64,000 bases of DNA from Streptomyces guryensis. GTDB lineage: Bacteria; Actinomycetota; Actinomycetes; Streptomycetales; Streptomycetaceae. Of this stretch, positions 44,571-53,602 are shown piece by piece. Under the pieces are notes generated by a model. It saw only the letters and a list, made by a program, of their open reading frames with translations. It was not told the origin of the DNA and did not search any database. A program made the translations under genes and the position numbers. The stretch spans positions 1 through 64,000 of the forward strand of contig NZ_JAJSBI010000011.1 of NCBI RefSeq assembly GCF_021261325.1, given 5' to 3'. Numbering within the stretch: the stretch's first letter is position 1; every line of letters starts with the position of its first letter.

Positions 44571-45245
44571 ATGCACCACCGTACGGTCGCAGAGCTCATG
44601 ACCCGGGACGTCGTGCGGGCCAGGCGCGACATGCCGTTCAAGGAGATCGTCAAGCTGCTCGCAGAGAACGACGTCACCGCCGTGCCCGTGGTCGACGAAC
44701 TCGACCACCCCCTGGGCGTGGTGTCCGAGGCCGACCTGCTGCGCAAGTCCTCCGCCCAGGCCGACCCGTCCGGCCTGACACCGGTCCCCCACCTTGAGGA
44801 ATGGGAGCGTGCCAAGGCCCAAGGTGCCCGGGCCGAGGAGCTGATGTCGGCTCCTGCCGTGTGCGCGCGTCCCGAGTGGACCGTGATCGAGGCGGCTCGC
44901 CTCATGGCGGCCCAGAACGTCAAGCGACTGCCTGTGGTGGACGAGGCGGACCGGCTGCGGGGCATCGTGAGCCGCGGTGACCTGCTGAGGATCTTCCTGC
45001 GCCGCGACGACGCCATCCGCGACGAAATCACGGTCGACGTACTGCGCGGGACACTCGGCCCTGCTGCCTCGGAGGTGACGGTCGAGGTGCGCGAGGGGCA
45101 GGTCGCCCTGGGCGGATCCGTCGAGGCCAAGGCCCTGATCCCGGTGATCGAGCGGCTGTGCCGGAGTGTGGACGGCGTGGTCTCGGTCTCCGGGCACATC
45201 GCGTGCCGGACAGAAGGCTCCCGTGCTTCCCACCACGGCACATGA
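44571..45245 (+). CDS. CBS-BON domain protein
   Basis: 224 residues; GGAGAGG 4 nt before ATG. Two CBS motifs (VAELMTRDVVRARRDMPFKE, VPVVDELDHPLGVVSEADLL; then MSAPAVCARPEWTVIEAARL, LPVVDEADRLRGIVSRGDLL) followed by a C-terminal BON domain (VTVEVREGQVALGGSVEAKA). CBS pairs bind adenosine nucleotides; BON domains bind membranes. Related proteins are found in dormancy-associated gene sets of actinobacteria. Confidence 0.9.
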   Translation: MHHRTVAELMTRDVVRARRDMPFKEIVKLLAENDVTAVPVVDELDHPLGVVSEADLLRKSSAQADPSGLTPVPHLEEWERAKAQGARAEELMSAPAVCARPEWTVIEAARLMAAQNVKRLPVVDEADRLRGIVSRGDLLRIFLRRDDAIRDEITVDVLRGTLGPAASEVTVEVREGQVALGGSVEAKALIPVIERLCRSVDGVVSVSGHIACRTEGSRASHHGT

Positions 45246-45298
45246 CCCCGTTACGGTGATGCGCAGTCAGCCGCTGATCCCGATACGCAGTTGCCGAG

Positions 45299-45757
45299 TC
45301 AGCCGGTGATCTCGACGCGACGCGGTTTGGCCTTCTCGGCCTTCGGAACGCGCACGGTGAGCACTCCGTTGGTCAGGTCGGCGCTGATGTGCTCGGTGTC
45401 CGAGTTCGGCGGCAGACTCGTGCGGTAGTCGAACTGCCCGATGTGCCGGGCCTGTCGCCGGACCACACCGGCGCGTTCCTTCTCCTTGATCTCGCCGTGG
45501 ACGTCGATCTCGGACTGCGAGACCTCGACGGTGATCTGGTCCTTGTCCACGCCGGGAAGCTCCAGCTCCACCAGATACGCGTCCTCGGTGTCCTCGATGT
45601 CGGCCAGCGGCGCCCACACCCCGGCGACTCCCGGTTCACCGCCACCGGGGAACGCGGACTGCATCAGCCGGTCCATGCGGGTGTGCAGTTCCTCAAGTTC
45701 GCGGAAGGGGTCCCATACCGGGAAAGCACCCCTGCCATGACGGACGGGCAGTGTCAT
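45299..45757 (-). CDS. small heat-shock protein Hsp20
   Basis: 152 residues. FPVWDPFRELEELHTRMDRL at the N-terminus, then the alpha-crystallin domain (about 52-145) with YLVELELPGVDKDQITVEVS and the closing GVLTVRVPKAEKAKPRRVEI, an ATP-independent chaperone. Its ribosome binding site AAGGAGG lies in the last codons of the upstream DUF1876 gene (start 3 nt after its stop), so the two are co-translated. Confidence 0.94.
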   Translation of the reverse strand: MTLPVRHGRGAFPVWDPFRELEELHTRMDRLMQSAFPGGGEPGVAGVWAPLADIEDTEDAYLVELELPGVDKDQITVEVSQSEIDVHGEIKEKERAGVVRRQARHIGQFDYRTSLPPNSDTEHISADLTNGVLTVRVPKAEKAKPRRVEITG

Positions 45758-45760
45758 CGG

Positions 45761-46072
45761 TCATCCTCCTTGTGTCTGATCCGGCAACGGCCATCCGGTC
45801 TCCGGCCGGGCACTGCGCCCGGTGGCGGGCGCGTCCTCGCCCTCGATGTCGCGCTCTGCGAAATCCACCAGCTGCCGGCCGAGGTCGTGCATCGCTCTGC
45901 CCGCCGCCAGTTCGTCTCCGATCTCGGGCACGTCCGCGTCGGCGGGGTTCCGGTGTGCGGCACCGTGCCCGGTGAGCTCCGTGGTTCCGGTGTCCAGCAC
46001 CACACGCGCTTTGGTCGTTCCCTCTTCCTCGAAGAGATAGAGGCGGACCTTCCATTCAACGGTATGCGGCAT
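45761..46072 (-). CDS. DUF1876 domain protein
   Basis: 103 residues from ATG 46072. MPHTVEWKVRLYLFEEEGTT, KARVVLDTGTTELTGHGAAH and ADVPEIGDELAAGRAMHDLG are the DUF1876 blocks (small alpha-beta protein; mycobacterial members belong to the DosR dormancy regulon). It lies between the truncated nicotinate phosphoribosyltransferase gene and hsp20 in one apparent operon. Confidence 0.88.
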   Translation of the reverse strand: MPHTVEWKVRLYLFEEEGTTKARVVLDTGTTELTGHGAAHRNPADADVPEIGDELAAGRAMHDLGRQLVDFAERDIEGEDAPATGRSARPETGWPLPDQTQGG

Positions 46073-46083
46073 CACGTTCCTCC

Positions 46084-46875
46084 TCATCCCGGTACGGAGC
46101 ACTGTGGTCCGGATGCGCTCGGCTCACGGCTTCGCAGGTCCGCGTCCGAGGCCCGGACGTCGTCCTCGGTGTCGTAGGTGTCCACCAGGAACGTCACCGG
46201 AACGGGTTGCGAGCGGGCGAAGGCACGGAACGCCTCCTCCTCCGCGGCGAACGCCTCGATGTAGGAGTGGGCCATCGTGCCGACGGCCGTCAGCCCGTCG
46301 GCGGTGGCCGCGGCGACGTTACTCGTTCCCGCGAAGCCGACCACGGCGCTCAGCCGGGCGGCCTGGTAGCCGGCTTCGGGGCCGTGGGCGCGTCGCAGGG
46401 AGAAGGCGCGTCGCAGGGAGAAGTCCACGACCGGGTGTCCGGCTGCGGCCAGGACGCAGCGGGCGGCCTTCGAGGCGATCGTCGTCTGGTGGTTGACCTG
46501 GTCGAGTACGTACGTTTCGACCAGCTGTGCCTGCGGGAGCGGGGCGGTCACCTCCAGCAGGGGCTCTCCCGCGAGGACGATCCGCCCCTCCGGAACCGCC
46601 CGGACCTGACCGGTGAACTCCATGCCGAGCAGCGGTTCCAGATCGCGGGCGGGCCGGTGCAGCGCGGAGGCGAAGGCGTCGACGTCCTCGACGGTGATCC
46701 GGCAGCCGGAGAGGAAGTCGAGCGACGACTCCAGGCCGGCGGCCACGAGAAAGCCCCGGTCGGGCGGCATGTCACGGACGAAGAGACTGAACGTCGCCGG
46801 GCCTGTCAGGCCCTCCTTCAGGTACGACATCGCCATCGTGACCTCGTACAGATCAGTGGTCGTCGCATCGGACAT
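46084..46875 (-). pseudogene. pncB: nicotinate phosphoribosyltransferase, C-terminally truncated
   Basis: ATG 46875 follows GGAGG by 8 nt. TTDLYEVTMAMSYLKEGLTG, LDQVNHQTTIASKAARCVLA and VGFAGTSNVAAATADGLTAV identify PncB, which makes nicotinate mononucleotide in NAD salvage. The protein stops at about 263 residues, after FLVDTYDTEDDVRASDADLR, where roughly 170 further residues with the phosphate site are expected. It also carries a six-residue duplication (FSLRRAFSLRR) in the conserved DFSLRRxHG segment. Activity is unlikely. Confidence 0.8.
46388..46423. repeat. 18-bp direct duplication in the pncB remnant
   Basis: GCGCGTCGCAGGGAGAAG occurs twice in tandem (46388-46405, 46406-46423), inserting six residues into the active-site region DFSLRRxHGPEAG of PncB without changing the frame. 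Confidence 0.9.
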
Positions 46876-46914
46876 CGACGTCACCTCCCGGACGCCATCC
46901 CCGGCCCCGGCCTG

Positions 46915-47532
46915 TCACCCGTGGAACCGGGCGGACCACAGCGGCTCCACCAGGTCCCATTCGGCGTCCCACTGCGCGTACCTTCCGCAGTTCAGCGCCA
47001 GCCGCACACCTTTGCGCGCGGCGACGAAGCCGACGTACACGCCAAGCGCTGTGAGGCCGCCCGTCAGCCAGCCGGTGGCTGTCGCATTGCTCGCGGACAT
47101 CGGTGGATCCTGTACGGTTCCCTCCCGGTCCACCCAGATCCGCACGGTCGAACCCGCGGTTTTGTCCAGTGGTACCTGGGCGGTTCCGGTCCGCTGCCGG
47201 CCGCCCTTCCCGGTCCAACTCACGTGCGCAGTCTGCTTGTTGTGCGCGACACTGCCCGGTGCCGCCTCGGGGGCCGAGGTCACTCTCGCTGTGATCTGGT
47301 GCCGCTGCGCGGACTGGGCCTGGACGGTGCGCATCGTGGAGTCGTAGGCAGCCAGCCCCACGGTCACCGAAGCCAGCGGCAGTCCAAGGGCGAGCAGCAG
47401 GAGCAGCAACCTCGAGCACCAGGCTTCGACGCGGTCGGACGTACGCCGCAGCGGGTTCCCGCCCTTGGCCGGGTGCTGCTCCTGGTGCGGCCGGTGCGGA
47501 CCGGATGCGTGCGGCGAATCCTGAGTGCTCAT
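46915..47532 (-). CDS. Rv1733c-like two-helix membrane protein
   Basis: 205 residues from ATG 47532 (GGAGG 7 nt upstream). Basic segment NPLRRTSDRVEAWC, a transmembrane helix (about 39-62), a large extracytoplasmic beta-rich part with VRIWVDREGTV and TAQVPLDKTAGSTV, and a second helix (about 155-177). This is the layout of the Rv1733c family, a DosR-regulon membrane protein of unknown function in Mycobacterium. It is upstream of pncB in the same direction and probably heads that operon. Confidence 0.85.
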   Translation of the reverse strand: MSTQDSPHASGPHRPHQEQHPAKGGNPLRRTSDRVEAWCSRLLLLLLALGLPLASVTVGLAAYDSTMRTVQAQSAQRHQITARVTSAPEAAPGSVAHNKQTAHVSWTGKGGRQRTGTAQVPLDKTAGSTVRIWVDREGTVQDPPMSASNATATGWLTGGLTALGVYVGFVAARKGVRLALNCGRYAQWDAEWDLVEPLWSARFHG

Positions 47533-47669
47533 GGTCTGGCCTCCAGCTTGTCGCTGGTGCATCCCCCGCCACGTCCGGCTTCCTCACCACCTTCCAAGGG
47601 CAGTGGGACTCGGTCACGGGGCCGAAGGTCCCTGTCGGCCGGCACTCGGCCCACCCCGCCCGTCACCGG

Positions 47670-48491
47670 TCAGATCTGGGGGACGACCGCGATCGGGCAC
47701 GGGGCGTGATGCAGCACCGCGTGGTTGACCAGCCCCAGCTGCAGACCGAGGTGCCCATGCCGCCTCCGGGCTCCCACGACGAGCAGATCAGCGCCGGCCG
47801 CGGCGTCCAGGAGCGCCGCTCGTGCCGGGCCCTCGACCACCTCGCTGCTCACCGGCACGTCCTGATACCGCTCCGCGCTCTCGCGCAGCGCCTCGGCGAG
47901 CACCTGCGCCGGCGGGCGTCGCAGGGCTTGGAGGGCGTATCCGGACAGGCCCGGAGGCCCGGGGTTCCCGACCGGGACACTCCAGGCGTGCACCGCCACC
48001 AGCCGGCAGCGCCGCACGTGGGCCTCGCGGAACGCGAACTCCACGGCCGTACCGCTGCCCTCCCCGTCCTCCACACCGACGACGATGTTCCCGTACCGGC
48101 CGGCCCGGTGCTCCACCCCGCCGCGCACGACGACGACCGGGCAGTCGGCGTGGGCGGCGACGGCCAGGCCGACCGAGCCCAGGAGCATCCCGGCGAGGTC
48201 TCCGAGCCCCCTGGACCCGAGCACCAGCGCGAAGGCGTTACGCCCCCGTACGACCAGGGCGGACGCCGCCTCCTCGTGGAGCACCTCGCTCGACAGCCGA
48301 GCTGTGGGAGCAGTCTTGGCGGCACGTTCCGAGGCTGCGCCGATCACGTCGGACGCCTCGCGGTCCCCGGCCACCGCGTGCAGGAGGTGGAGCGGCACCC
48401 CGTGCCGGACCGCCTCGGCGGCGGCCCAGTCCACTGCCTCCAGGCTCGCCTCCGACCCGTCGACACCGACCACCAGGGGAATCGTCACCAC
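47670..48491 (-). CDS. universal stress protein, two UspA domains
   Basis: 273 residues from GTG 48491 (GAGGAGA upstream). First domain: IPLVVGVDGSEASLEAVDWA ... GSRGLGDLAGMLLGSVGLAV; second: NIVVGVEDGEGSGTAVEFAF ... VVGARRRHGHLGLQLGLVNH ... LLHHAPCPIAVV. The ATP-binding G-2x-G-9x-G(S/T) pattern is visible in domain 1. Divergent from another usp gene, with a repeated element in the shared upstream region. Confidence 0.92.
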   Translation of the reverse strand: MVTIPLVVGVDGSEASLEAVDWAAAEAVRHGVPLHLLHAVAGDREASDVIGAASERAAKTAPTARLSSEVLHEEAASALVVRGRNAFALVLGSRGLGDLAGMLLGSVGLAVAAHADCPVVVVRGGVEHRAGRYGNIVVGVEDGEGSGTAVEFAFREAHVRRCRLVAVHAWSVPVGNPGPPGLSGYALQALRRPPAQVLAEALRESAERYQDVPVSSEVVEGPARAALLDAAAGADLLVVGARRRHGHLGLQLGLVNHAVLHHAPCPIAVVPQI

Positions 48492-48508
48492 CCCTGTCTC
48501 CTCTCTGT

Positions 48509-48572
48509 GCCGGGTTCCGCTTCTACCGGGTTCCGCTTGTACCGGATTCCGCTTGTACCGGATTCCGCGCCC
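48509..48572. repeat. four 16-bp iterons between divergent usp genes
   Basis: Units RCCGGRTTCCGCTTST at 48509-48524, 48525-48540, 48541-48556 and 48557-48572; the last loses identity in its final four bases. They start 17 bp upstream of the minus-strand usp start and could be a regulator-binding array or a recent slippage product. Confidence 0.85.
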
Positions 48573-48743
48573 GAGGCACCTCCTCCACAGGTCCACATGC
48601 GCCGAGGAAGGGATTGGGGTACTCCTCGAATGAGAGAACGCACCACTCGGCATGTCGGCGCCGTCCGGACCATCCACGCCATCGGACTCGTTCACCGTCA
48701 TCCACCGTCGTTTCCAGCTTCCTACGAGACGGAGACCGCCGCC

Positions 48744-49613
48744 ATGGAGCCAGTCGTCACCGTGGGCCTCGACGGCTCACCCGAGAGCCTTGCCGCTGCC
48801 CGCTGGGCTGCCGACGAGGCGGAGAAACGCAAGCTCACCCTGCGCCTGCTGCACGCGTGGCCGCTGCTGGTGCCGGAACCGACGAGCATCCCCTCGGAAG
48901 TCGATCAGAACTACTGGGCGAAACGTCTCGTCCACACCGCGCGGGCGGAGCTCCAGGCACGCCACCCGGGCCTGTCCGTCATCGGGAACCTCGTCGCCGA
49001 CGACGCCCAGAACGCCCTGCTCGAAGCCGCATCGGACTCCGAGATGCTCGTGCTCGGTTCGCGGGGGCTGGAGTCCGTCGAGAGCTACTTCCTGGGCGAC
49101 GTCAGCATGCCCGTCGCGGCACGGGCCGAGCGGCCGGTGGTGCTGGTCCGCGCCGACGCCCAGGAGGAAGGACCGCCCCAGGCATCCGTGAGCCGCGTGG
49201 TCGTGGCCTTGAAACTGCACGGATCCTCCGACGACCTGCTCGACTTCGCCTTCCACACCGCTGCCGCCAGAGGCGCTCCTCTCCTGGCCGTCCACGGCCG
49301 GAGCGTGCCGCTCCATGCACGCGTGCCCTGGGGGGTGGATCACGACGTCACAGAGGAGATGACGAGGGACGCCCAGAAGCGGCTGGGCAAGGTGCTGCGC
49401 CTGTGGCGCGAGAAGTATCCGCAGGTGGACGTGGCCGACAGCATCCGTCTGGCCGGCCCCGCCAAGGCCGTCGTGCGGGCTGCCGAAGGCGCCGCTCTGC
49501 TGGTCGTCGGCCGGCGCAAGCATCGTCCGGACCTGGCGCCGCACCTGGGTCCGGTGGCGCAGGCCGCCATTCATCACGGACGCTGCCCCGTCGCCGTCGT
49601 TCCTCATGACTGA
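48744..49613 (+). CDS. universal stress protein, two UspA domains
   Basis: 289 residues; GGAG 9 nt before ATG. Domain 1 starts MEPVVTVGLDGSPESLAAAR and has LGSRGLESVESYFLGDVSMP; domain 2 starts RVVVALKLHGSSDDLLDFAF and closes with LVVGRRKHRPDLAPHLGPVA and HHGRCPVAVVPHD. Domain 2 lacks the first Asp of the nucleotide motif. Its end overlaps the start of the next gene by 8 nt, coupling the two. Confidence 0.92.
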   Translation: MEPVVTVGLDGSPESLAAARWAADEAEKRKLTLRLLHAWPLLVPEPTSIPSEVDQNYWAKRLVHTARAELQARHPGLSVIGNLVADDAQNALLEAASDSEMLVLGSRGLESVESYFLGDVSMPVAARAERPVVLVRADAQEEGPPQASVSRVVVALKLHGSSDDLLDFAFHTAAARGAPLLAVHGRSVPLHARVPWGVDHDVTEEMTRDAQKRLGKVLRLWREKYPQVDVADSIRLAGPAKAVVRAAEGAALLVVGRRKHRPDLAPHLGPVAQAAIHHGRCPVAVVPHD

Positions 49614-51192
49614 GAACGGCTTCCGCGGGACATCGGTCCGGCCGATGCCTCGGGCCGAGGCGTCCGCGCCGCCGTCCGGTGCCTGGCACGACGACCGGCC
49701 GCTGCCACGCGCAGGGGTATGCGAGACACACACCGCGATCGTGTTCTTCGCTGGTGGCCGCGCCTACAAGATCAAGAAGCCGGTCGATCTGGGGTTTCTG
49801 GACTACACCACGGTGACGGCTCGCCGGGCCGCGTGCGAGCGCGAAATCGCTCTCAACCGCCGCTTCGCCCCCGACGTCTACCTGGGCCTGGGCGAGATCC
49901 GCAGCCCCGATGCCACAGAAGCCGAACCGATGGTGGTGATGCGCCGCATGCCCGCGGACCGCCGCCTCTCCCGGCTGGTACGAGAAGGGGCCGCCGTCGA
50001 CGATGTCCTGCGGGCCGTCGCCCGGCACCTCGCCACGTGGCACGCGGAAGCGCCCCACAGCCGCGACGTGGACGAACAAGGCACGCGGGACGCTCTGTCA
50101 TCGCGCTGGGAAGCAAGCTTCGCGCAGGTCCACGAGCTGGCCGACGACGGCTTCGCCCCCGACGGGGTGACGGAGGTCGAGCGGCTCGCGCGCCGCTACC
50201 TCGCCGGCCGCGAGCGGCTGTTCGACGCCCGCATCGAGCAGGGGCGGGTGGTCGACGGCCACGGCGACCTGCTCGCCGAGGACGTCTTCTGCCTCGACGA
50301 CGGCCCCCGCGTGCTGGACTGCCTGGAGTTCGACGACCACCTCCGCTACGTCGACGGCCTCGACGACGCCGCCTTCCTCGCCATGGACCTGGAACAGCTC
50401 GGCGCACCGGATGCCGCGGCGTACTTCCTCGCCCGGTACAGCGAGTACTCCGGCGACCCCGCGCCCCCTTCCCTGTGGCACCACTACGTCGCCTACCGCG
50501 CGTTCGTCCGCGCCAAGGTCTCCCTGATCCAGGCACACCAGGGCGCGCCGGGCGCGGAGACGGCGTCGCGGCGGCTGGTCTCGACGACGCTGCGCCACCT
50601 GCGCACCTCCGCCGTCGGCCTGACGCTCGTCGGCGGGCTGCCGGGCAGCGGGAAGTCCACTCTCTCGGGAGCCCTGGCCGACCGGCTGGGCGTGACGCTG
50701 CTCAGCAGCGACCGCCTTCGCAAGGAGCTGGCGGGCATCCCCGCGGAGCAGTCCGCCGCGGCCGGCTACGGCGAGGGCCTGTACACCCCTGAGTGGACCG
50801 CCAGGACCTACGCCACCCTGCTCGACCGCGCGGCGACCCTGTTGTCCTCCGGTGAATCCGTCGTCCTGGACGCCACCTGGTCCGACGCGGCACAGCGTGA
50901 CGCGGCCCTGCGCATGGCCGAACGCACCAGCGCCGACCTGGTGGCGCTGCACTGCCATGTGCCGGGCGACGTGTCAGCGGCCCGCCTGACCATGCGCGCT
51001 CCCGGCCCCTCCGACGCCGGCCTCGACATCGCGACCGCCATGGCTGCCCGGGAATCGCCGTGGCCGGAGGCCGTCGCGGTCGATACCAGCGGCCCGTTGG
51101 AGTCCGCGGTCGCCCAGGCACTGGCCGCCGTACGCCCGTGGGGCACTGGTCAGGCGCCGGTCTTCCGCCGCCCCTACATGGAGCCGGACTAG
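49606..51192 (+). CDS. kinase-like / P-loop ATPase fusion protein
   Basis: 528 residues. The N-terminal half (about 35-300) resembles aminoglycoside phosphotransferase-type kinases: GGRAYKIKKPVDLGFLDYTT (ATP Lys), VVDGHGDLLAEDVFCLDD (catalytic HGD) and VLDCLEFDDHLRYVDGLDD (metal Asp). The C-terminal half is an AAA-type P-loop domain with GGLPGSGKST (about 343-352), VVLDATWSDAAQRDAAL as a Walker B-like strand, and an arginine-containing lid. Such proteins occur beside usp genes in Streptomyces and mycobacterial dormancy regions; the substrate is unknown. Confidence 0.88.
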   Translation: MTENGFRGTSVRPMPRAEASAPPSGAWHDDRPLPRAGVCETHTAIVFFAGGRAYKIKKPVDLGFLDYTTVTARRAACEREIALNRRFAPDVYLGLGEIRSPDATEAEPMVVMRRMPADRRLSRLVREGAAVDDVLRAVARHLATWHAEAPHSRDVDEQGTRDALSSRWEASFAQVHELADDGFAPDGVTEVERLARRYLAGRERLFDARIEQGRVVDGHGDLLAEDVFCLDDGPRVLDCLEFDDHLRYVDGLDDAAFLAMDLEQLGAPDAAAYFLARYSEYSGDPAPPSLWHHYVAYRAFVRAKVSLIQAHQGAPGAETASRRLVSTTLRHLRTSAVGLTLVGGLPGSGKSTLSGALADRLGVTLLSSDRLRKELAGIPAEQSAAAGYGEGLYTPEWTARTYATLLDRAATLLSSGESVVLDATWSDAAQRDAALRMAERTSADLVALHCHVPGDVSAARLTMRAPGPSDAGLDIATAMAARESPWPEAVAVDTSGPLESAVAQALAAVRPWGTGQAPVFRRPYMEPD

Positions 51193-51373
51193 AGGAGTGG
51201 TCATGCCCGCGGGTGCTCGGGGGCGAACGCTGGTTGCCGCGCCGCGCCCAGGTTTCGCGGGAGGTGGCGGATTCCCTCATGGTGGGTTGTACGAGGTAAC
51301 TCCGGCCGGCAGGGGCGGCGGCAGAGCCCGGCATCATGCCGTGCCCGTTACGGCTCCTCGGGAGGAGGCCACC

Positions 51374-51943
51374 ATGGGCGATCAGAGACCGCTCGCCCCC
51401 GGCGAGGCATGGCGGGCCGTTGCCTCATGTTTCCTCGCCACGTTCGCGCTGCTCGCGCGGCACCGGATCCGCCTGCCGAACGAACGGGTGGGAATGCGGC
51501 TCCGCTTCGCCGACGGCACCTCGGCCCGGGTGTACCGGGAGACTCGCCTCGGCAGCGGCCTGGCGAAGGACCCGTGCACGCTGGTGGTCACCTTCCGCCT
51601 GCGGCTGGTACGCGGCGGGCCTGGGCACACGCTGTTCCGCAGGGAGAGCCTGCTGAACACCCCGCTGTTCGTCGGCTTCCCCGGTTTCACCTCGAAGCTG
51701 TGGCTGGCCCACGACCAGCAGGGCCGCTACCGCGGCGTGTACGAGTGGGACGACCCGCAGCGCGCCGAACACTACGCGCGTTCCCTGTGGCGGGTTCTGG
51801 CGCTGGTCAGCGTGCCTGATTCGATCAGCTATGCCGTTGTGCCCGGGGTGCACCGCGACGACATGATCACGGGCTCCGGTCTGGCCGAGGGCCTTGTGTC
51901 GCCCGACGCCACAGCATGGTGGCGCGTTCAGGCCGGGGTGTGA
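51374..51943 (+). CDS. hypothetical protein coupled to a flavin monooxygenase
   Basis: 189 residues from ATG 51374 (GGAGGAGG upstream; an earlier GTG at 51197 is not supported). LPNERVGMRLRFADGTSARV, FRRESLLNTPLFVGFPGFTS, KLWLAHDQQGRYRGVYEWDD and AEHYARSLWRVLALVSVPDS suggest a dimeric alpha-beta barrel fold like YdhR-type monooxygenases, but I cannot assign a family firmly. Its stop overlaps the GTG of the FAD monooxygenase, so it probably works with it. Confidence 0.75.
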   Translation: MGDQRPLAPGEAWRAVASCFLATFALLARHRIRLPNERVGMRLRFADGTSARVYRETRLGSGLAKDPCTLVVTFRLRLVRGGPGHTLFRRESLLNTPLFVGFPGFTSKLWLAHDQQGRYRGVYEWDDPQRAEHYARSLWRVLALVSVPDSISYAVVPGVHRDDMITGSGLAEGLVSPDATAWWRVQAGV

Positions 51944-53562
51944 CGACAGCGGTGGACATCCTGGTCGTCGGGGCCGGCACGACCGGCCTCACCCTGGCGC
52001 TGCAGGCCCATGACCACGGAGCGCGGATCCGGGTCGTCGAGCGCCGTACCGAGCCGTTCCGGCCCTCCCGAGCGCTCATCCTGCACCCGCGCACCCTGGA
52101 AGTCCTGCGCCCACTCGGCGTCACGGACGACCTGCTGGAGCTGGCGGACACCGCCCCGACGGCCCATCTGCATCTCGGCTCCCGCGTCGTCGAAACCCGG
52201 CTCGCGGACCTCGCACTGCCCGACACCGCCTTCCCACACCTGTCACTCCTGCGGCAGATGGACGTCGAAAGAGTGCTGACCCGGGCGCTCGCCGACCGCG
52301 GGGTGACGGTCGAACGGAGCACCGAACTGCTCACCGCCCGCGACGACGGGGACAGTGCCCGTGCCGTACTGCGATCGCACAACGGCATCGAGGAGATCCA
52401 CTGCCCCTTCGTCGTCGGCTGCGACGGCCCGGCCAGTACCGTGCGGGGCTGCGCCGGCATCGGGTGGCACGGCAGGCCCTACGCCGAAGAGGTGGTCCTC
52501 GCCGACCTCGACCTCGACGGCATGTCCGGCCTCTCCGGTGCTTCCGGTGCTTCCGGTGCTCAGGTGTACGCGGGGCGCCAGGGACTGTTGTTCCTCTTCC
52601 CGCTCGGAGAGCAGGCCACCTGGCGGCTGCTGGCCACGCGGGCCTCCACCGGCGGGGCCGACCAGAACTTCGGCCGGCCCGGACCCGCCGTCCCGCGAGA
52701 CGAGCTCCAGCGCCTCCTGAACGAGGCGGGGATGCAGGCACGGATCGAGCGTCTCGCGTGGTCCGCGCAGGTGCCGCTGCAGTGCCGCCTCGCCCGGCGG
52801 TTCCGGCGAGGGCGGCTCTTCCTGGCGGGGGACGCGGCGCACAACTACTCACCGGCCACCGGCCAGGGTATGAACGCCGGTATCCAGGACGCGGTGAACC
52901 TCGGCTGGAAGCTCGGCTTCGCGGCAGGCCGCTCCAGGGGAGAGTCCGCGGACGGGACAGGTGCCGAGACCGGGCCAGGCGCCGACATACTGCTCGACTC
53001 CTACGACAGCGAGCGCAGATCGGCTGCCCACCGCCGGCTGATCCTCACGCACACGGCGTTCTGGGCAGAGGCATCCACCGGCCGGATCCCCTCATGGCTG
53101 CGCGCTGTGGCCGCTCCGCGCGCAGCCCCGGCCATACCCGCTCTCCTGGACCGGCGACGGCTGGTCGCCGAAGCCATCCGTCTCATCTCCCAACTGCGCG
53201 TGAACTACCGGCACAGCCCCCTGTCGGTGGAGGGAACATCGCGCCTGCGTGGCGCTCCTCGCCCGGGAGACCGTCTGCCGGACGCGACCGTCAGCGTCGG
53301 AGGAACCCCCACGCGGCTGCACGAACTGCTGGCCCGTCCGGGCGTGCACGTGCTGCTGCAGCGCGACGCCGACTCGCCGCCGGACGCAGTGCCCGGCCCC
53401 CTGGTCACCGTCGTCCGGCTGACGAACAGCCCCGGTCGCGGTCTGCTGACCGTCCGCCCGGACGGACATGTCGGCTTCCGGAGCGGGAGCGCCGACCCGG
53501 CCGGGCTGACCGACTGGCTGTCACTGGTCGGCGCAGCGACATCTCCACCCGTCCGGCCATGA
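51940..53562 (+). CDS. FAD-dependent aromatic monooxygenase (PheA/TetX-UbiH type)
   Basis: 540 residues from GTG 51940, overlapping the preceding stop (GTGA); ATG 51916 is an alternative. GxGxxG: VDILVVGAGTTGLTLALQAH; DG motif: VVGCDGPASTVRGCAG; GD motif: FLAGDAAHNYSPATGQGMNA; a C-terminal thioredoxin-like domain (about 440-530) is typical of phenol-hydroxylase-type group A monooxygenases. It would hydroxylate an aromatic substrate with NAD(P)H and O2. A 9-bp repeat (TTCCGGTGC) gives GASGASGA near residue 200. Confidence 0.88.
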   Translation: MTTAVDILVVGAGTTGLTLALQAHDHGARIRVVERRTEPFRPSRALILHPRTLEVLRPLGVTDDLLELADTAPTAHLHLGSRVVETRLADLALPDTAFPHLSLLRQMDVERVLTRALADRGVTVERSTELLTARDDGDSARAVLRSHNGIEEIHCPFVVGCDGPASTVRGCAGIGWHGRPYAEEVVLADLDLDGMSGLSGASGASGAQVYAGRQGLLFLFPLGEQATWRLLATRASTGGADQNFGRPGPAVPRDELQRLLNEAGMQARIERLAWSAQVPLQCRLARRFRRGRLFLAGDAAHNYSPATGQGMNAGIQDAVNLGWKLGFAAGRSRGESADGTGAETGPGADILLDSYDSERRSAAHRRLILTHTAFWAEASTGRIPSWLRAVAAPRAAPAIPALLDRRRLVAEAIRLISQLRVNYRHSPLSVEGTSRLRGAPRPGDRLPDATVSVGGTPTRLHELLARPGVHVLLQRDADSPPDAVPGPLVTVVRLTNSPGRGLLTVRPDGHVGFRSGSADPAGLTDWLSLVGAATSPPVRP

Positions 53563-53602
53563 CCGGCGGCGACGGCGCCGACGGGCCGGAGGAGTTCAAC
53601 CA

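Noticed and set aside
45245-45310. Direct repeat AGTCAGCCGSTGATC between CBS-BON and hsp20
   Set aside because: One copy is part of the hsp20 stop region and the pair can be explained by chance or coding constraint; no functional role supported.
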